Source: DAOTWC01 sp048499435
GTDB taxonomy: Bacteria > Chloroflexota > Anaerolineae > Aggregatilineales > Phototrophicaceae
Assembly: GCA_048499435.1 (NCBI GenBank)
Contig: JASNZW010000002.1
Location: 496,001 to 560,000 of the forward strand
DNA: 64,000 nt
Direction: 5' to 3'
Shown here in pieces: positions 7,964 to 15,296 of the stretch. The notes under the pieces are model-generated. The model was given only the letters and a program-made list of their open reading frames with translations, did no database searches and had not been told where the DNA came from. A program made the position numbers and the translations under genes. Every line of letters begins with the position of its first letter. Within the stretch, counting starts at the first letter, position 1.

Positions 7964-8015
7964 GCGTCGTTTCCTCCTTTCCGGCAAGATTGGCGCGCGG
8001 GGCGCGCCCCCCAAC

Positions 8016-8047
8016 AAAAAAGCGGCCCCGCAAACGCGCAGGGCCGC
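8016..8047 (-). terminator. Intrinsic terminator between the L10 leader and rplJ
   Basis: A GC-rich hairpin (8022-8047) followed on the minus strand by TTTTTT (8021-8016). It lies between the promoter and rplJ, so it should act as an attenuator that sets how much rplJL mRNA is made, or lower the basal level of stalk proteins. Confidence 0.75.
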
Positions 8048-8074
8048 CGCACAATCTGTTACCGTGTGCTGCTT

Positions 8075-8147
8075 ACCCCAACCTCGGCAGGAATTTGAGC
8101 CAGAAGGCCCCTGCTGTCTGCGGCAGAGAGTCGCTCAGTTGTCAGTT
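8075..8147 (-). ncRNA. Ribosomal protein L10 leader
   Basis: The 5' untranslated region carries the two conserved strands of the bacterial L10 leader: a GCAGACAGCAGGGGCC segment and, downstream, AATTCCTGCCGAGGTT. These are the elements to which L10(L12) binds to repress its own operon. The position, between promoter and rplJ, is right. Boundaries are approximate. Confidence 0.82.
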
Positions 8148-8153
8148 GCAGGC

Positions 8154-8181
8154 ATTATAGCGGGCGCGCGCCGCTAAGCAA
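8154..8181 (-). promoter_or_regulatory. rplJL promoter
   Basis: On the minus strand: TTGCTT (8181-8176), a 16-nt spacer and perfect TATAAT (8159-8154). It lies just upstream of the L10 leader, giving a 5' UTR of about 185 nt. Confidence 0.7.
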
Positions 8182-8196
8182 GGGTGAGTTGCGCGC

Positions 8197-9459
8197 TCAC
8201 CCCTGTTCCAGCGCGCGGCTGATCGCCGCGACCGCGCGGCTGACGCCGTCCTCGGCGCGGACGACTGCCCCCAGCGCGGCGGCGCGCTGCTGCATGGCCG
8301 GGCTGCTGGTCAGCGCCGTGATAGTGGCGGCCAGCCGGTCAGCGGTGAGCTGGTGGCGGCGCAGCGGCGCGGCCCCCACGCCCAGCTCGTGGAGGCGCCG
8401 GCCCCAGTAGAGCTGGTCGCCGATGTGCGCCACGACCGCTGACGGCACGCCGGCCCGCAGCCCGGCGCCGGTTGTGCCCGCGCCGCCGTGATGGATAACC
8501 GCTGCCATGCGCGGAAACAGCCAGTCGTGCGGCGCGTAGTCCAGCAGGAAAATGTTCGGCGGCAGGTCCGCGGCGCGCAGCCCGGCCCAGCCGCTGTAGA
8601 TCACCCCGCGCTGCCCGGCGGCCTGCAGCGCCGCGATGATCGTCTGCGTCGTGCCCTGCGGGTCGCGGTTCGACATGCTGCCGAAGCCGATGTACACCGG
8701 CGGCGCGCCGGCGTTCAGAAAGGCGGCCAGCGCGGGCGACGGCTGCCAGCCCGCCGCGTCGTTGAGGAACCAGTAGCCGGTCACATGGATGTGCGCGCCC
8801 CAGTCTGGCGGCGGCGGCACGATCTGCGGGCTGGCCCCGATGACCGTCGGGGTGCGGTTCCAGGCGCGGAGGAAGCCGCCGCGCGTGGCGCGCGGCAGGC
8901 CCAGGCGCGCCCGCAGCGCGTCGGACGGCCCGCGCAGCGCGCTGAACAGCATCAGCTCGATGAAGTAGCCCCACCAGCGGTTGACGGCGCTCTCAGCGCG
9001 CGGGAACAGGGCTTGCAGCCCGGCGGCGCCGCTGCGCGTGGGCGCGAATGGGGCCAGCAGCGCGACCAGATGGCGTTTGCCGCGCGCCTGCGCCAGCGCC
9101 GCCAGCGCCTCCACTGTCAGCACGCCGCTGATAAAAACGTCGGCGCGGTCAGCCATGCGCAGAATATCGTCCGCGACGATGTTCGCGATGCCGTCGGCCA
9201 TGCGCTTCATGTTCTGAAGCTCACGGCGCGGGTTGCTGCTGCTGTTGCCCAGCCATTCCTGGCCGATATCCATTTGCATATAGGCTTCGATATCCACGTG
9301 AACCGGCTCGAAGCCCAGCCCGTGCTGCGTTATCCAGCCCTGAAAGTTGATCCCGGCGGCGACAGCGACATCGCAGCCGGCCGCCTGCAGGCCCTGGCCC
9401 AGCGCGATCAGCGGCTGCACATCCCCGCGCGAGCCAAAGCCGAACAGAACAATCCGCAT
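8197..9459 (-). CDS. GT1-family glycosyltransferase (sterol glucosyltransferase-like)
   Basis: 420 residues, two Rossmann halves (GT-B fold). The N-terminus FGFGSRGDVQPLIALG matches UDP-glucose:sterol and macrolide/glycolipid glycosyltransferases. The C-terminal nucleotide-sugar box is HHGGAGTTGAGLRAGVPS with a following Asp-Gln (GDQLYWG). It transfers a sugar to a lipid-like or small acceptor; the acceptor is not predictable. AAAGG lies about 10 nt before the ATG. It ends about 15 nt upstream of the rplJL -35 box, same strand, with no clear terminator between. Confidence 0.88.
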   Translation of the reverse strand: MRIVLFGFGSRGDVQPLIALGQGLQAAGCDVAVAAGINFQGWITQHGLGFEPVHVDIEAYMQMDIGQEWLGNSSSNPRRELQNMKRMADGIANIVADDILRMADRADVFISGVLTVEALAALAQARGKRHLVALLAPFAPTRSGAAGLQALFPRAESAVNRWWGYFIELMLFSALRGPSDALRARLGLPRATRGGFLRAWNRTPTVIGASPQIVPPPPDWGAHIHVTGYWFLNDAAGWQPSPALAAFLNAGAPPVYIGFGSMSNRDPQGTTQTIIAALQAAGQRGVIYSGWAGLRAADLPPNIFLLDYAPHDWLFPRMAAVIHHGGAGTTGAGLRAGVPSAVVAHIGDQLYWGRRLHELGVGAAPLRRHQLTADRLAATITALTSSPAMQQRAAALGAVVRAEDGVSRAVAAISRALEQG

Positions 9460-9496
9460 AGCTGCTGTGCCTTTCTACGATGATCGCGGCATTGTT

Positions 9497-11449
9497 TTAC
9501 TGGCTGGCCAGCCCGCCCGCGAAATAGGTGTTGAGGCGCTGGCGCAGGGCGTCCGGGCCGTCAGCGACGGCGACGATGTCAATGCGCCCCCGCGCGACAA
9601 TCTCGCGCAGGTGGTCGTCGTCGGTTGTGCCGGTGCTGACAGCGCGCGCCAGCGCGTCGGCGAAGCGGCCGCTGCCGTCCAGCACCAGCAGCGGGGCGGC
9701 CAGGCGCTCGGTCAGCGTGAGGCGGTAGACATCCTGGCGCACGATGCCGCCGCCGTTAACCACGATGCCCAGCGTGGGGTATTTGCCGCCGGCGACCGCC
9801 TGGGCGATCCGCACGATGAAGTCGGTCTCGTCGCCCCAGTCGCCCGCGCTGGTAAGCACAAAGTGCGAATGGTTGGGGTCCAGCGGGTAGCCGCCGGGCA
9901 TGTCGTGGCCGCTGAAGCGCACCAGGTTGACGGGGGCGACGCCCACCAGCGGGAACGTGCCCTGGCAGCGCTGCCGCGCCTCGCCCATCAACTGCATCGC
10001 GCCGGTGTGCGTGCCGCCGTCAATGATGGCGACGCCGTGTTCCTGGGCGTAGCTGGCCAGCGCCTCCAGGGTCGCGCGCGTGCTGCGCATGGCGTCTGAC
10101 GCCATATCAGCCGCGCCGCCCAGTATGAAGATCGCCGGGCGCACCTCGGCCAGGTCCAGCAGGTGGATGATGCGCGCCGGGTCGTCCTGGTCAGACACGC
10201 GCACAGCCAGCGCCGGCAGGTCGCCCAGCGCGATGACGAACGCCTCGTTAGTCAGGTTAACGCCGCTGGCCGCCGCCCCGGCAGCGCCGGCGCGCAGGTG
10301 CGCGCTGACGTCGGCGATGGTGGCGGCGCTGTCGGGCAGCAGCTCGGCCAGCGCCGCCAGCGACTGCTCCAGCCCGGCGGCGGCGTGCGGTATGGCGGGC
10401 GGCAGCAGCCGCAGCGCCATCCTGAGCGTTTCCTCGGCTTCCTGGATTTTGCCCAGCGCCAGCCGCGCCAGCAGCAGGTCGGCATACGGCCAGTAATCGT
10501 CCGGGGCGGCCTGGATTTCAGCGCGCGCCAGGCGTTCGACATCGCGAAAGGTGTCGAGCATGGCGGCGGTGTCGCCGGCCTGGCCGCGCAGCAGCGCTAG
10601 GTTGCCCAGCGGGTAGGCCGAATAGGGGGTGACGGCGGCGGCTTCCTGGTAAGCGCGCAGCGCCCGCTGCGCGCTGCCGGCGCTGCGGTAGAGGCCGCCC
10701 AGCGCCCCCCACCACGACTCGCCGTCCTCATCCAGCAGGCGCGGCGCCTGGCGCAGGGCCGCGCGCAGCTTTTCCTCAGCGGCGAAGCGCAGCTTTTCCT
10801 GTTCAGCGCCGGGGCGGGCGGCGTCGGCGCGGCGGCGGCAGACATAACCCAGGGCGGCGACAGCCGGGCTGAAATCAGGGGCCAGCGCCAGCGCGCGCTG
10901 CAGGTGTTCCTCCGCCTGGTCCAACTGGGCGCGCTGGGCGTGCAGGTAGCCGATGCGATAATGCACCAGCGGGTTCGCTTCGTTGAGCGCCAGCGCGCGC
11001 CGATACGTGGCGAGCGCGCCGTCCAGGTCCTTGCTGCGGTACTGGCGTTCGGCCTGCGACAGCAGCGCCGCGGCCAGCGCGGCCTGGGCCGCCGCCTGGC
11101 GCTGCTGGTCGAGCAGCGCCTCGACGCCCGCCAGCGCCTGGTCAAAGCGGGTGGCGGCCTGCTGGCGCGCCTGCGCATCGGCGGCCAGCGCGGCGTCAAG
11201 GCGGCGGACCGCCGCTGCCGTCTGTTCCTCGCTGGCGTGCAGGCGCGTCTCCAGGCGGCCCAGGCGCGCCGCCTGGGCGCGTAGCTGCTGCCGCGCGCGC
11301 CAGGCAAACCAGCCGGCGGCCAGCAGCGCCAGCCCCAATGTCGCCAGCAGCAGCGGTTGTAACGCGGTGTCAGCGGCGGCCTGTGCCAGCACCGCGCCGG
11401 TGGCGGAGAAAGCGCTTATCAAGGTGGCCTGCCTTTTCTCACACGGCAT
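9497..11449 (-). CDS. Membrane-anchored TPR protein with C-terminal LSDAT/SLOG domain
   Basis: About 650 residues. One N-terminal transmembrane helix (LLLATLGLALLAAGWFAW) is followed by a long Ala/Gln-rich coiled coil and several TPRs. The last ~230 residues resemble the prokaryotic LSDAT (SLOG-superfamily) domain related to the TRPM-channel N-terminus, with VIDGGTHTGAMQLMGEAR and IVVNGGGIVRQDVY as glycine-rich ligand loops. SLOG domains are thought to bind nucleotide-derived ligands. This is probably a sensor or scaffold at the inner membrane. The start is uncertain: ATG 11449 is used, but a TTG at 11420 with AAAAGG upstream is also possible. It lies 13 nt after a methyltransferase gene. Confidence 0.75.
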   Translation of the reverse strand: MPCEKRQATLISAFSATGAVLAQAAADTALQPLLLATLGLALLAAGWFAWRARQQLRAQAARLGRLETRLHASEEQTAAAVRRLDAALAADAQARQQAATRFDQALAGVEALLDQQRQAAAQAALAAALLSQAERQYRSKDLDGALATYRRALALNEANPLVHYRIGYLHAQRAQLDQAEEHLQRALALAPDFSPAVAALGYVCRRRADAARPGAEQEKLRFAAEEKLRAALRQAPRLLDEDGESWWGALGGLYRSAGSAQRALRAYQEAAAVTPYSAYPLGNLALLRGQAGDTAAMLDTFRDVERLARAEIQAAPDDYWPYADLLLARLALGKIQEAEETLRMALRLLPPAIPHAAAGLEQSLAALAELLPDSAATIADVSAHLRAGAAGAAASGVNLTNEAFVIALGDLPALAVRVSDQDDPARIIHLLDLAEVRPAIFILGGAADMASDAMRSTRATLEALASYAQEHGVAIIDGGTHTGAMQLMGEARQRCQGTFPLVGVAPVNLVRFSGHDMPGGYPLDPNHSHFVLTSAGDWGDETDFIVRIAQAVAGGKYPTLGIVVNGGGIVRQDVYRLTLTERLAAPLLVLDGSGRFADALARAVSTGTTDDDHLREIVARGRIDIVAVADGPDALRQRLNTYFAGGLASQ

Positions 11450-11462
11450 CCGCCGTGATGTT

Positions 11463-12341
11463 TCAGGCGGGCGGCGTGTGCCCGGCCTCGTTCTGGCGCA
11501 CAAACCCGCCGATGAACCCGCCCCGGTCGGTGGCGACCAGCACGCCCGACAACTTAGTGACGACCAGCTCGCCAAAGTAATTCAACTGGTTCTTCACCTG
11601 TTCGCGCACGATCAGCATGACCGACTCCCACGTCACGCCTTCAGGAAGCTGCGGCTCGCGCAGGCTGCGCGTGGTCTCCAGATAGGTCATGACCGGCTCG
11701 GCGCTGTCGAACACCAGCGTGCCCGGCAGGTCATAGCGCACAACGGCGTAGAAGTGACGCGCGAGCTGGCGCGTGCCGCTTTCCAGCGAGAACAGATAGC
11801 TGGCGGGCAGCGGAAGCTGCACCGCTTTGCCGGGCGCTGTCAGCACCAGGATGGCGCGTTTGATCAGCTCGTGAAACTGCGGCATCGAGTCCAGGCTGTT
11901 GGTGGCCGCCAGCAGCACGCCGTCCGGTTTGAGCACGCGGCGGCACTCTGTCAGCGCCTGCGCGATATCGGGCACGTGGTAGAGCATGTGGTTAGCCATC
12001 ACCACATCGAACGCGGCGTCCGGGAACGGCAGGCGCTGAATGTCGGCCTGGGCGGTGCGCGCGCGCTGCGGGTGGCGCAGCAGCATGCCGGCTGAGAAAT
12101 CGACGCCGTAGTAAGCGGCCCCCGGCACGAGCTGGGCCAGCGCCTCGGCATAGTGTCCCCCGCCGCAGCCGGCATCGAGCACAACTTCGTCGCCGCGCCA
12201 GCTCAGGCGCTGCAGGACCCACCCAGGGAAATCAACGTGCGGGACGCTGAACTGTTCGTGGATGTTGTGGCGGATGCGCAGCTTCTCGTCGTCGTGATAA
12301 GTGCGCTGGCGCAGGGTCTGCGGATCGGTGAAAGGGTACAT
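11463..12341 (-). CDS. SAM-dependent methyltransferase
   Basis: About 292 residues with a class I fold. Motif I is VVLDAGCGGGHYAEAL (SAM-binding Gly loop), followed by YYGVDFSAGML, the acidic motif VVMANHMLYHVPD and a post-motif CRRVLKPDGVLLAATN. The substrate is unknown. The ATG at 12341 is preferred to the upstream in-frame starts because they lie in the divergent promoter region. It heads a minus-strand pair with the TPR-SLOG gene. Confidence 0.85.
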   Translation of the reverse strand: MYPFTDPQTLRQRTYHDDEKLRIRHNIHEQFSVPHVDFPGWVLQRLSWRGDEVVLDAGCGGGHYAEALAQLVPGAAYYGVDFSAGMLLRHPQRARTAQADIQRLPFPDAAFDVVMANHMLYHVPDIAQALTECRRVLKPDGVLLAATNSLDSMPQFHELIKRAILVLTAPGKAVQLPLPASYLFSLESGTRQLARHFYAVVRYDLPGTLVFDSAEPVMTYLETTRSLREPQLPEGVTWESVMLIVREQVKNQLNYFGELVVTKLSGVLVATDRGGFIGGFVRQNEAGHTPPA

Positions 12342-12449
12342 TGTCGGTCTCGATAAAATCTCAGAGTGCGTTATAGTTCCCACTATACAGGCGTTTGCGC
12401 TCCGCGCCAATCAGGAAGCCTTAAACTTTCGCAGGGAGTCGAATACAGC
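12342..12449. promoter_or_regulatory. Divergent promoter region
   Basis: 108 bp between the methyltransferase (minus) and the threonine dehydratase-like gene (plus). It holds an AT-rich patch (12371-12390) that reads TATAGT and TATACA on the plus strand and TATAGT and TATAAC on the minus strand, so -10 boxes for both directions may overlap. The -35 boxes are weak. GGGAG precedes the plus-strand start. Confidence 0.4.
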
Positions 12450-13421
12450 ATGGTGCAACTGGCCGACGTCGCGCTGGCCCGCTACCGGATCGCCGCTTAT
12501 TTACAGCCCACGCCGCTGGAACGCGCGCCCGGCCTGGGCGCGGCGGTGTGGCTCAAACTGGAGAACGCGCACCAGACGCACTCGTTTAAGGTGCGCGGCG
12601 CGCTTAACGCGCTGCTGGCGCACCGCGACGCCGCCCTCCGCCGGGGGGTGGTGGCCTGTTCGTCGGGCAACCACGCGCAGGGGCTGGCGTATGCCGCGCA
12701 GGTGGTGGGCGCGCGCGCCCGCGTGCTGATGCCGCGCCACACGCCCCGGCGCAAAGTCAGCGGCGTGCGCCAGTACGGCGCTGAGGCGGTGCTGTTTGGC
12801 GACAACTACGACGAGGCCGAGGAAGAGGCGCGCCGCCTGGAGCGCGCCGAGGGCCTCACGTTTATTTCGCCGTACAACGACGCGAGCGTGATCGCCGGGG
12901 CGGGCACGATCGGCCTGGAGCTGATCGAGAGCCTGTCGGCTGTCGCGCGGGTGCTGGTCCCGATCAGCGGCGGCGGGCTGATCTCCGGTATCGCGCTGAC
13001 GCTGAAGGCGCTGCGCCCGGACGTTGAGGTGATCGGCGTGTGCGCCCGTTCCGCGCCCACCATGTACAACCTGTTTTACGATACCGGGCATCCGCAGGTG
13101 TGGGATACGCTGGCTGAGGCGCTCTCTGGTGACATCGAACTCAAGTCCATCACGATTGACCTGGCGCAGCGCTTCGTTGACCAGGTGGTGCTGGTGAGCG
13201 AGGAAGCGATCGCCGCCGCGATGCGCTGGGCGCTGTTCGAACAGGGGTGGGTGGTCGAGGGCGGCGGCGCGGTCGGCATCGCGGCGCTGCAAAGCGGCGC
13301 GGTCGCGGCGGACGACCGCCCGACGGCGATCATCGTCAGCGGCGGCAACGTGGACGAGGACACGCTGCGCCGGGTGATCGGGCCGGCGGGCAGCGGCGCG
13401 CGCAACCCTGGCGCGCGCTGA
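12450..13421 (+). CDS. Threonine/serine dehydratase-like PLP enzyme
   Basis: 323 residues, fold type II PLP enzyme. The Schiff-base Lys lies in THSFKVRGA, the substrate loop in SSGNHAQGLAYAA, and the phosphate-binding loop in PISGGGLISG. There is no C-terminal ACT regulatory domain, so it resembles catabolic threonine dehydratase or serine racemase/dehydratase rather than biosynthetic IlvA. It probably deaminates threonine or serine to a keto acid. The ATG at 12450 has GGGAG about 11 nt upstream. Confidence 0.85.
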   Translation: MVQLADVALARYRIAAYLQPTPLERAPGLGAAVWLKLENAHQTHSFKVRGALNALLAHRDAALRRGVVACSSGNHAQGLAYAAQVVGARARVLMPRHTPRRKVSGVRQYGAEAVLFGDNYDEAEEEARRLERAEGLTFISPYNDASVIAGAGTIGLELIESLSAVARVLVPISGGGLISGIALTLKALRPDVEVIGVCARSAPTMYNLFYDTGHPQVWDTLAEALSGDIELKSITIDLAQRFVDQVVLVSEEAIAAAMRWALFEQGWVVEGGGAVGIAALQSGAVAADDRPTAIIVSGGNVDEDTLRRVIGPAGSGARNPGAR

Positions 13422-13451
13422 TGCGTATTGTAAGCAGGTTAACAGGGGAAA

Positions 13452-13904
13452 ATGGCGATGACGAGCGAAAAACGCGCGGAGCAGGTCGGCGGCGGCGTCC
13501 TTCTGATCGGCCTGGCGCTGCTGTTTATGGGGCAGATTCCGTTCTGGCCGGGCATCCTGTTCGTGATCGGCGCGTCAGCGCTGGCCAGCAGCGTCGTCAA
13601 GGGCAGCGCGTGGAGCGTGCTCAACGGCGTCGCGTGGCTGTTCGGGCTGGGGCTGCTGTTCGCCACCGGTCTGTGGTGGCCGGGCATCCTGATCCTCATC
13701 GGCGTGAGCATGATTCTGGAAACGATGGGCATGTACGACAAGCGCCAGGGCCGCGCGCGCGGCTGGAGCTGGGGCCGCGCCGCTGAGGACCACGAAAAGC
13801 GCAAGAACGACGAAAAGCTCAAGAACGACGACCTGTTCCTTGACGGGCAGGAACGCTTCTACATTGTTGACGACGAAGATTACGTCCAGGCGCGCCGCGG
13901 GTAA
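13452..13904 (+). CDS. Small membrane protein with LiaF-type transmembrane region
   Basis: 150 residues. Four hydrophobic helices occupy residues about 12-95 (VGGGVLLIGLALLFMG, FWPGILFVIG, WLFGLGLLF, WWPGILILIGVSMIL), with the repeated WPGIL motif typical of DUF5668/LiaF-like membrane domains. The C-terminus is charged and cytoplasmic, rich in Lys and Asp. Function is unknown; relatives sit near envelope-stress regulators. AGGGGAAA precedes the ATG. Confidence 0.7.
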   Translation: MAMTSEKRAEQVGGGVLLIGLALLFMGQIPFWPGILFVIGASALASSVVKGSAWSVLNGVAWLFGLGLLFATGLWWPGILILIGVSMILETMGMYDKRQGRARGWSWGRAAEDHEKRKNDEKLKNDDLFLDGQERFYIVDDEDYVQARRG

Positions 13905-13922
13905 GCGGGCGATGGGCGTTGG

Positions 13923-15113
13923 TTAGCCGCTGGCCGCGCTGAACTGCTTCAGCACGCCGCGCGCGATCACCATGCGGTGCACCTCGCTGGCCCCGTCATA
14001 GATGCGGAAGGCGCGCGCTTCCTCGTACCACTGGCCGAGCGGCAGATCGCGCGAGATGCCGCTGGCCCCGCAGATCTGAATGGCGCGGTCCAGCACGCGG
14101 TTGACCGTTTCGGCCACGAACACCTTGCACATTGAGGTTTCGCTGCGCGCCCGTTCGCCCTGTTCCAGCAGCCAGGCCGCCTGGCGCACCAGCAGCCGCG
14201 CGGCGTGCAGCTCTAAGGCGCTGTCGGCCAGCATCCACTGCACCGCCTGGTGGCCGGCCAGGGCGCTGCCGAACGCCTGGCGCTGGCTGGCATAACCTGT
14301 CGCGATCTCCAGCGCCCGCTGCGCAATCCCCATCCAGCGCATACAGTGTGTCAGGCGCGCCGGGCCAAGCCGCGCCTGCGTCAGCGCGAAGCCCTGGCCT
14401 TCCGCGCCCAGGATGGCGCTGGCGGGCAGGCGCAGATCGTGAAAGCGCAGCTCGCCGTGGCCGCCGGGCGCTTCCGCGCCCAGCACCGGCACGCGCCGCA
14501 CCAGCTCGATGCCCGGCGCGTCAGCCGGCGCGAGGAACAGCGTGCTGCCCTTGTGCGCGCCGCGCTCCGGGCTGCTCAGCGCCATGATGATGTAAAAGGC
14601 CGCGCCGTCTGCGCCGGTGGCGAACCACTTGTGCCCGTTGATCAGCCAGTCGTCGCCGGCGCGCGCCGCCGTCGTGCGGATCAGCGCCGGGTCGCTGCCG
14701 GCCCCCGGCGGCGGCTCCGTCATGGCGAAGGCGGAGCGCGTTTCGCCGCGCGCCAGCGGCAGCAGCCAGCGCTCGCGCTGTTCGGGCGTCGCGTAGAGGT
14801 GCAGCAGGTGCATGTTGCCCTCGTCGGGCGCGGCGCAGTGCAGCGCCAGCGGCCCCAGCAGGCTGCGCCCGGCCGCCTCCAGCACCGGCACACACTCCGC
14901 CAGCGACAGGCCCAGCCCGCCCAGCTCAACCGGGAGCTGCGGCGTCCACAGGCCGGCGTCCTTGGCCTTCTGCCGCAGGGCGCGCAGCGCGTCCGGCGGC
15001 AGGCCGTCGGGGTGTTCCCCGGCGCGGGCTTCCAGCGGGATCACCTCGTCGTCAACGAACCGGCGCACGCGCGCCGCCAGCTTTTCGATGTGTTCCGGCG
15101 TTGAGAAATCCAT
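13923..15113 (-). CDS. Acyl-CoA dehydrogenase family protein
   Basis: 396 residues with the three-part FAD-dependent fold (helical N-domain, beta middle domain with FAMTEPPPGAGSD, helical C-domain). The C-terminal part reads QICGASGISRDLPLGQWYEEARAF in short blocks; the usual catalytic-Glu position downstream is occupied by YDGASEV. It oxidises an acyl-CoA or related thioester and passes electrons to ETF. The ATG at 15113 has AGGGGG 8 nt upstream. A second, more canonical paralogue lies at 25007-26158. Confidence 0.85.
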   Translation of the reverse strand: MDFSTPEHIEKLAARVRRFVDDEVIPLEARAGEHPDGLPPDALRALRQKAKDAGLWTPQLPVELGGLGLSLAECVPVLEAAGRSLLGPLALHCAAPDEGNMHLLHLYATPEQRERWLLPLARGETRSAFAMTEPPPGAGSDPALIRTTAARAGDDWLINGHKWFATGADGAAFYIIMALSSPERGAHKGSTLFLAPADAPGIELVRRVPVLGAEAPGGHGELRFHDLRLPASAILGAEGQGFALTQARLGPARLTHCMRWMGIAQRALEIATGYASQRQAFGSALAGHQAVQWMLADSALELHAARLLVRQAAWLLEQGERARSETSMCKVFVAETVNRVLDRAIQICGASGISRDLPLGQWYEEARAFRIYDGASEVHRMVIARGVLKQFSAASG

Positions 15114-15137
15114 CGTAAACACCCCCTAAGCGCCTCA

Positions 15138-15160
15138 CCGCCGTGAGTGTAACACGGCGG
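15138..15160 (-). promoter_or_regulatory. Inverted repeat over the -10 box of the acyl-CoA dehydrogenase gene
   Basis: CCGCCGTG (15138-15145), 7 nt, CACGGCGG (15153-15160) is a perfect 8-bp palindrome. The spacer reads TTACACT on the minus strand and contains a TACACT -10 box (15151-15146). A repressor bound here would block the promoter, as TetR-type fatty-acid regulators do, but no such regulator is adjacent. Confidence 0.5.
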
Positions 15161-15202
15161 CGGGGCGCCGGCGATCAGTGGGGGTTAGTAAGATTTGTAA
15201 GT

Positions 15203-15262
15203 AAACCGCCGCGCCTTTCTTAAGATAGTGTTACGAAAGTCGGCGGTTTTGCGTGATACAAT
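15203..15262 (+). promoter_or_regulatory. Nested inverted repeat and -10 box upstream of the radical SAM gene
   Basis: AAACCGCCG (15203-15211) pairs with CGGCGGTTT (15241-15249), and inside it CTTTC (15215-15219) pairs with GAAAG (15235-15239). A TACAAT -10 box follows at 15257-15262. The repeat spans the expected -35 region, so it may be an operator; alternatively the hairpin plus TTTT is a terminator. Confidence 0.45.
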
Positions 15263-15296
15263 GAAAACCAGCTCGTCCGTTAACAGGAAAAAGACG

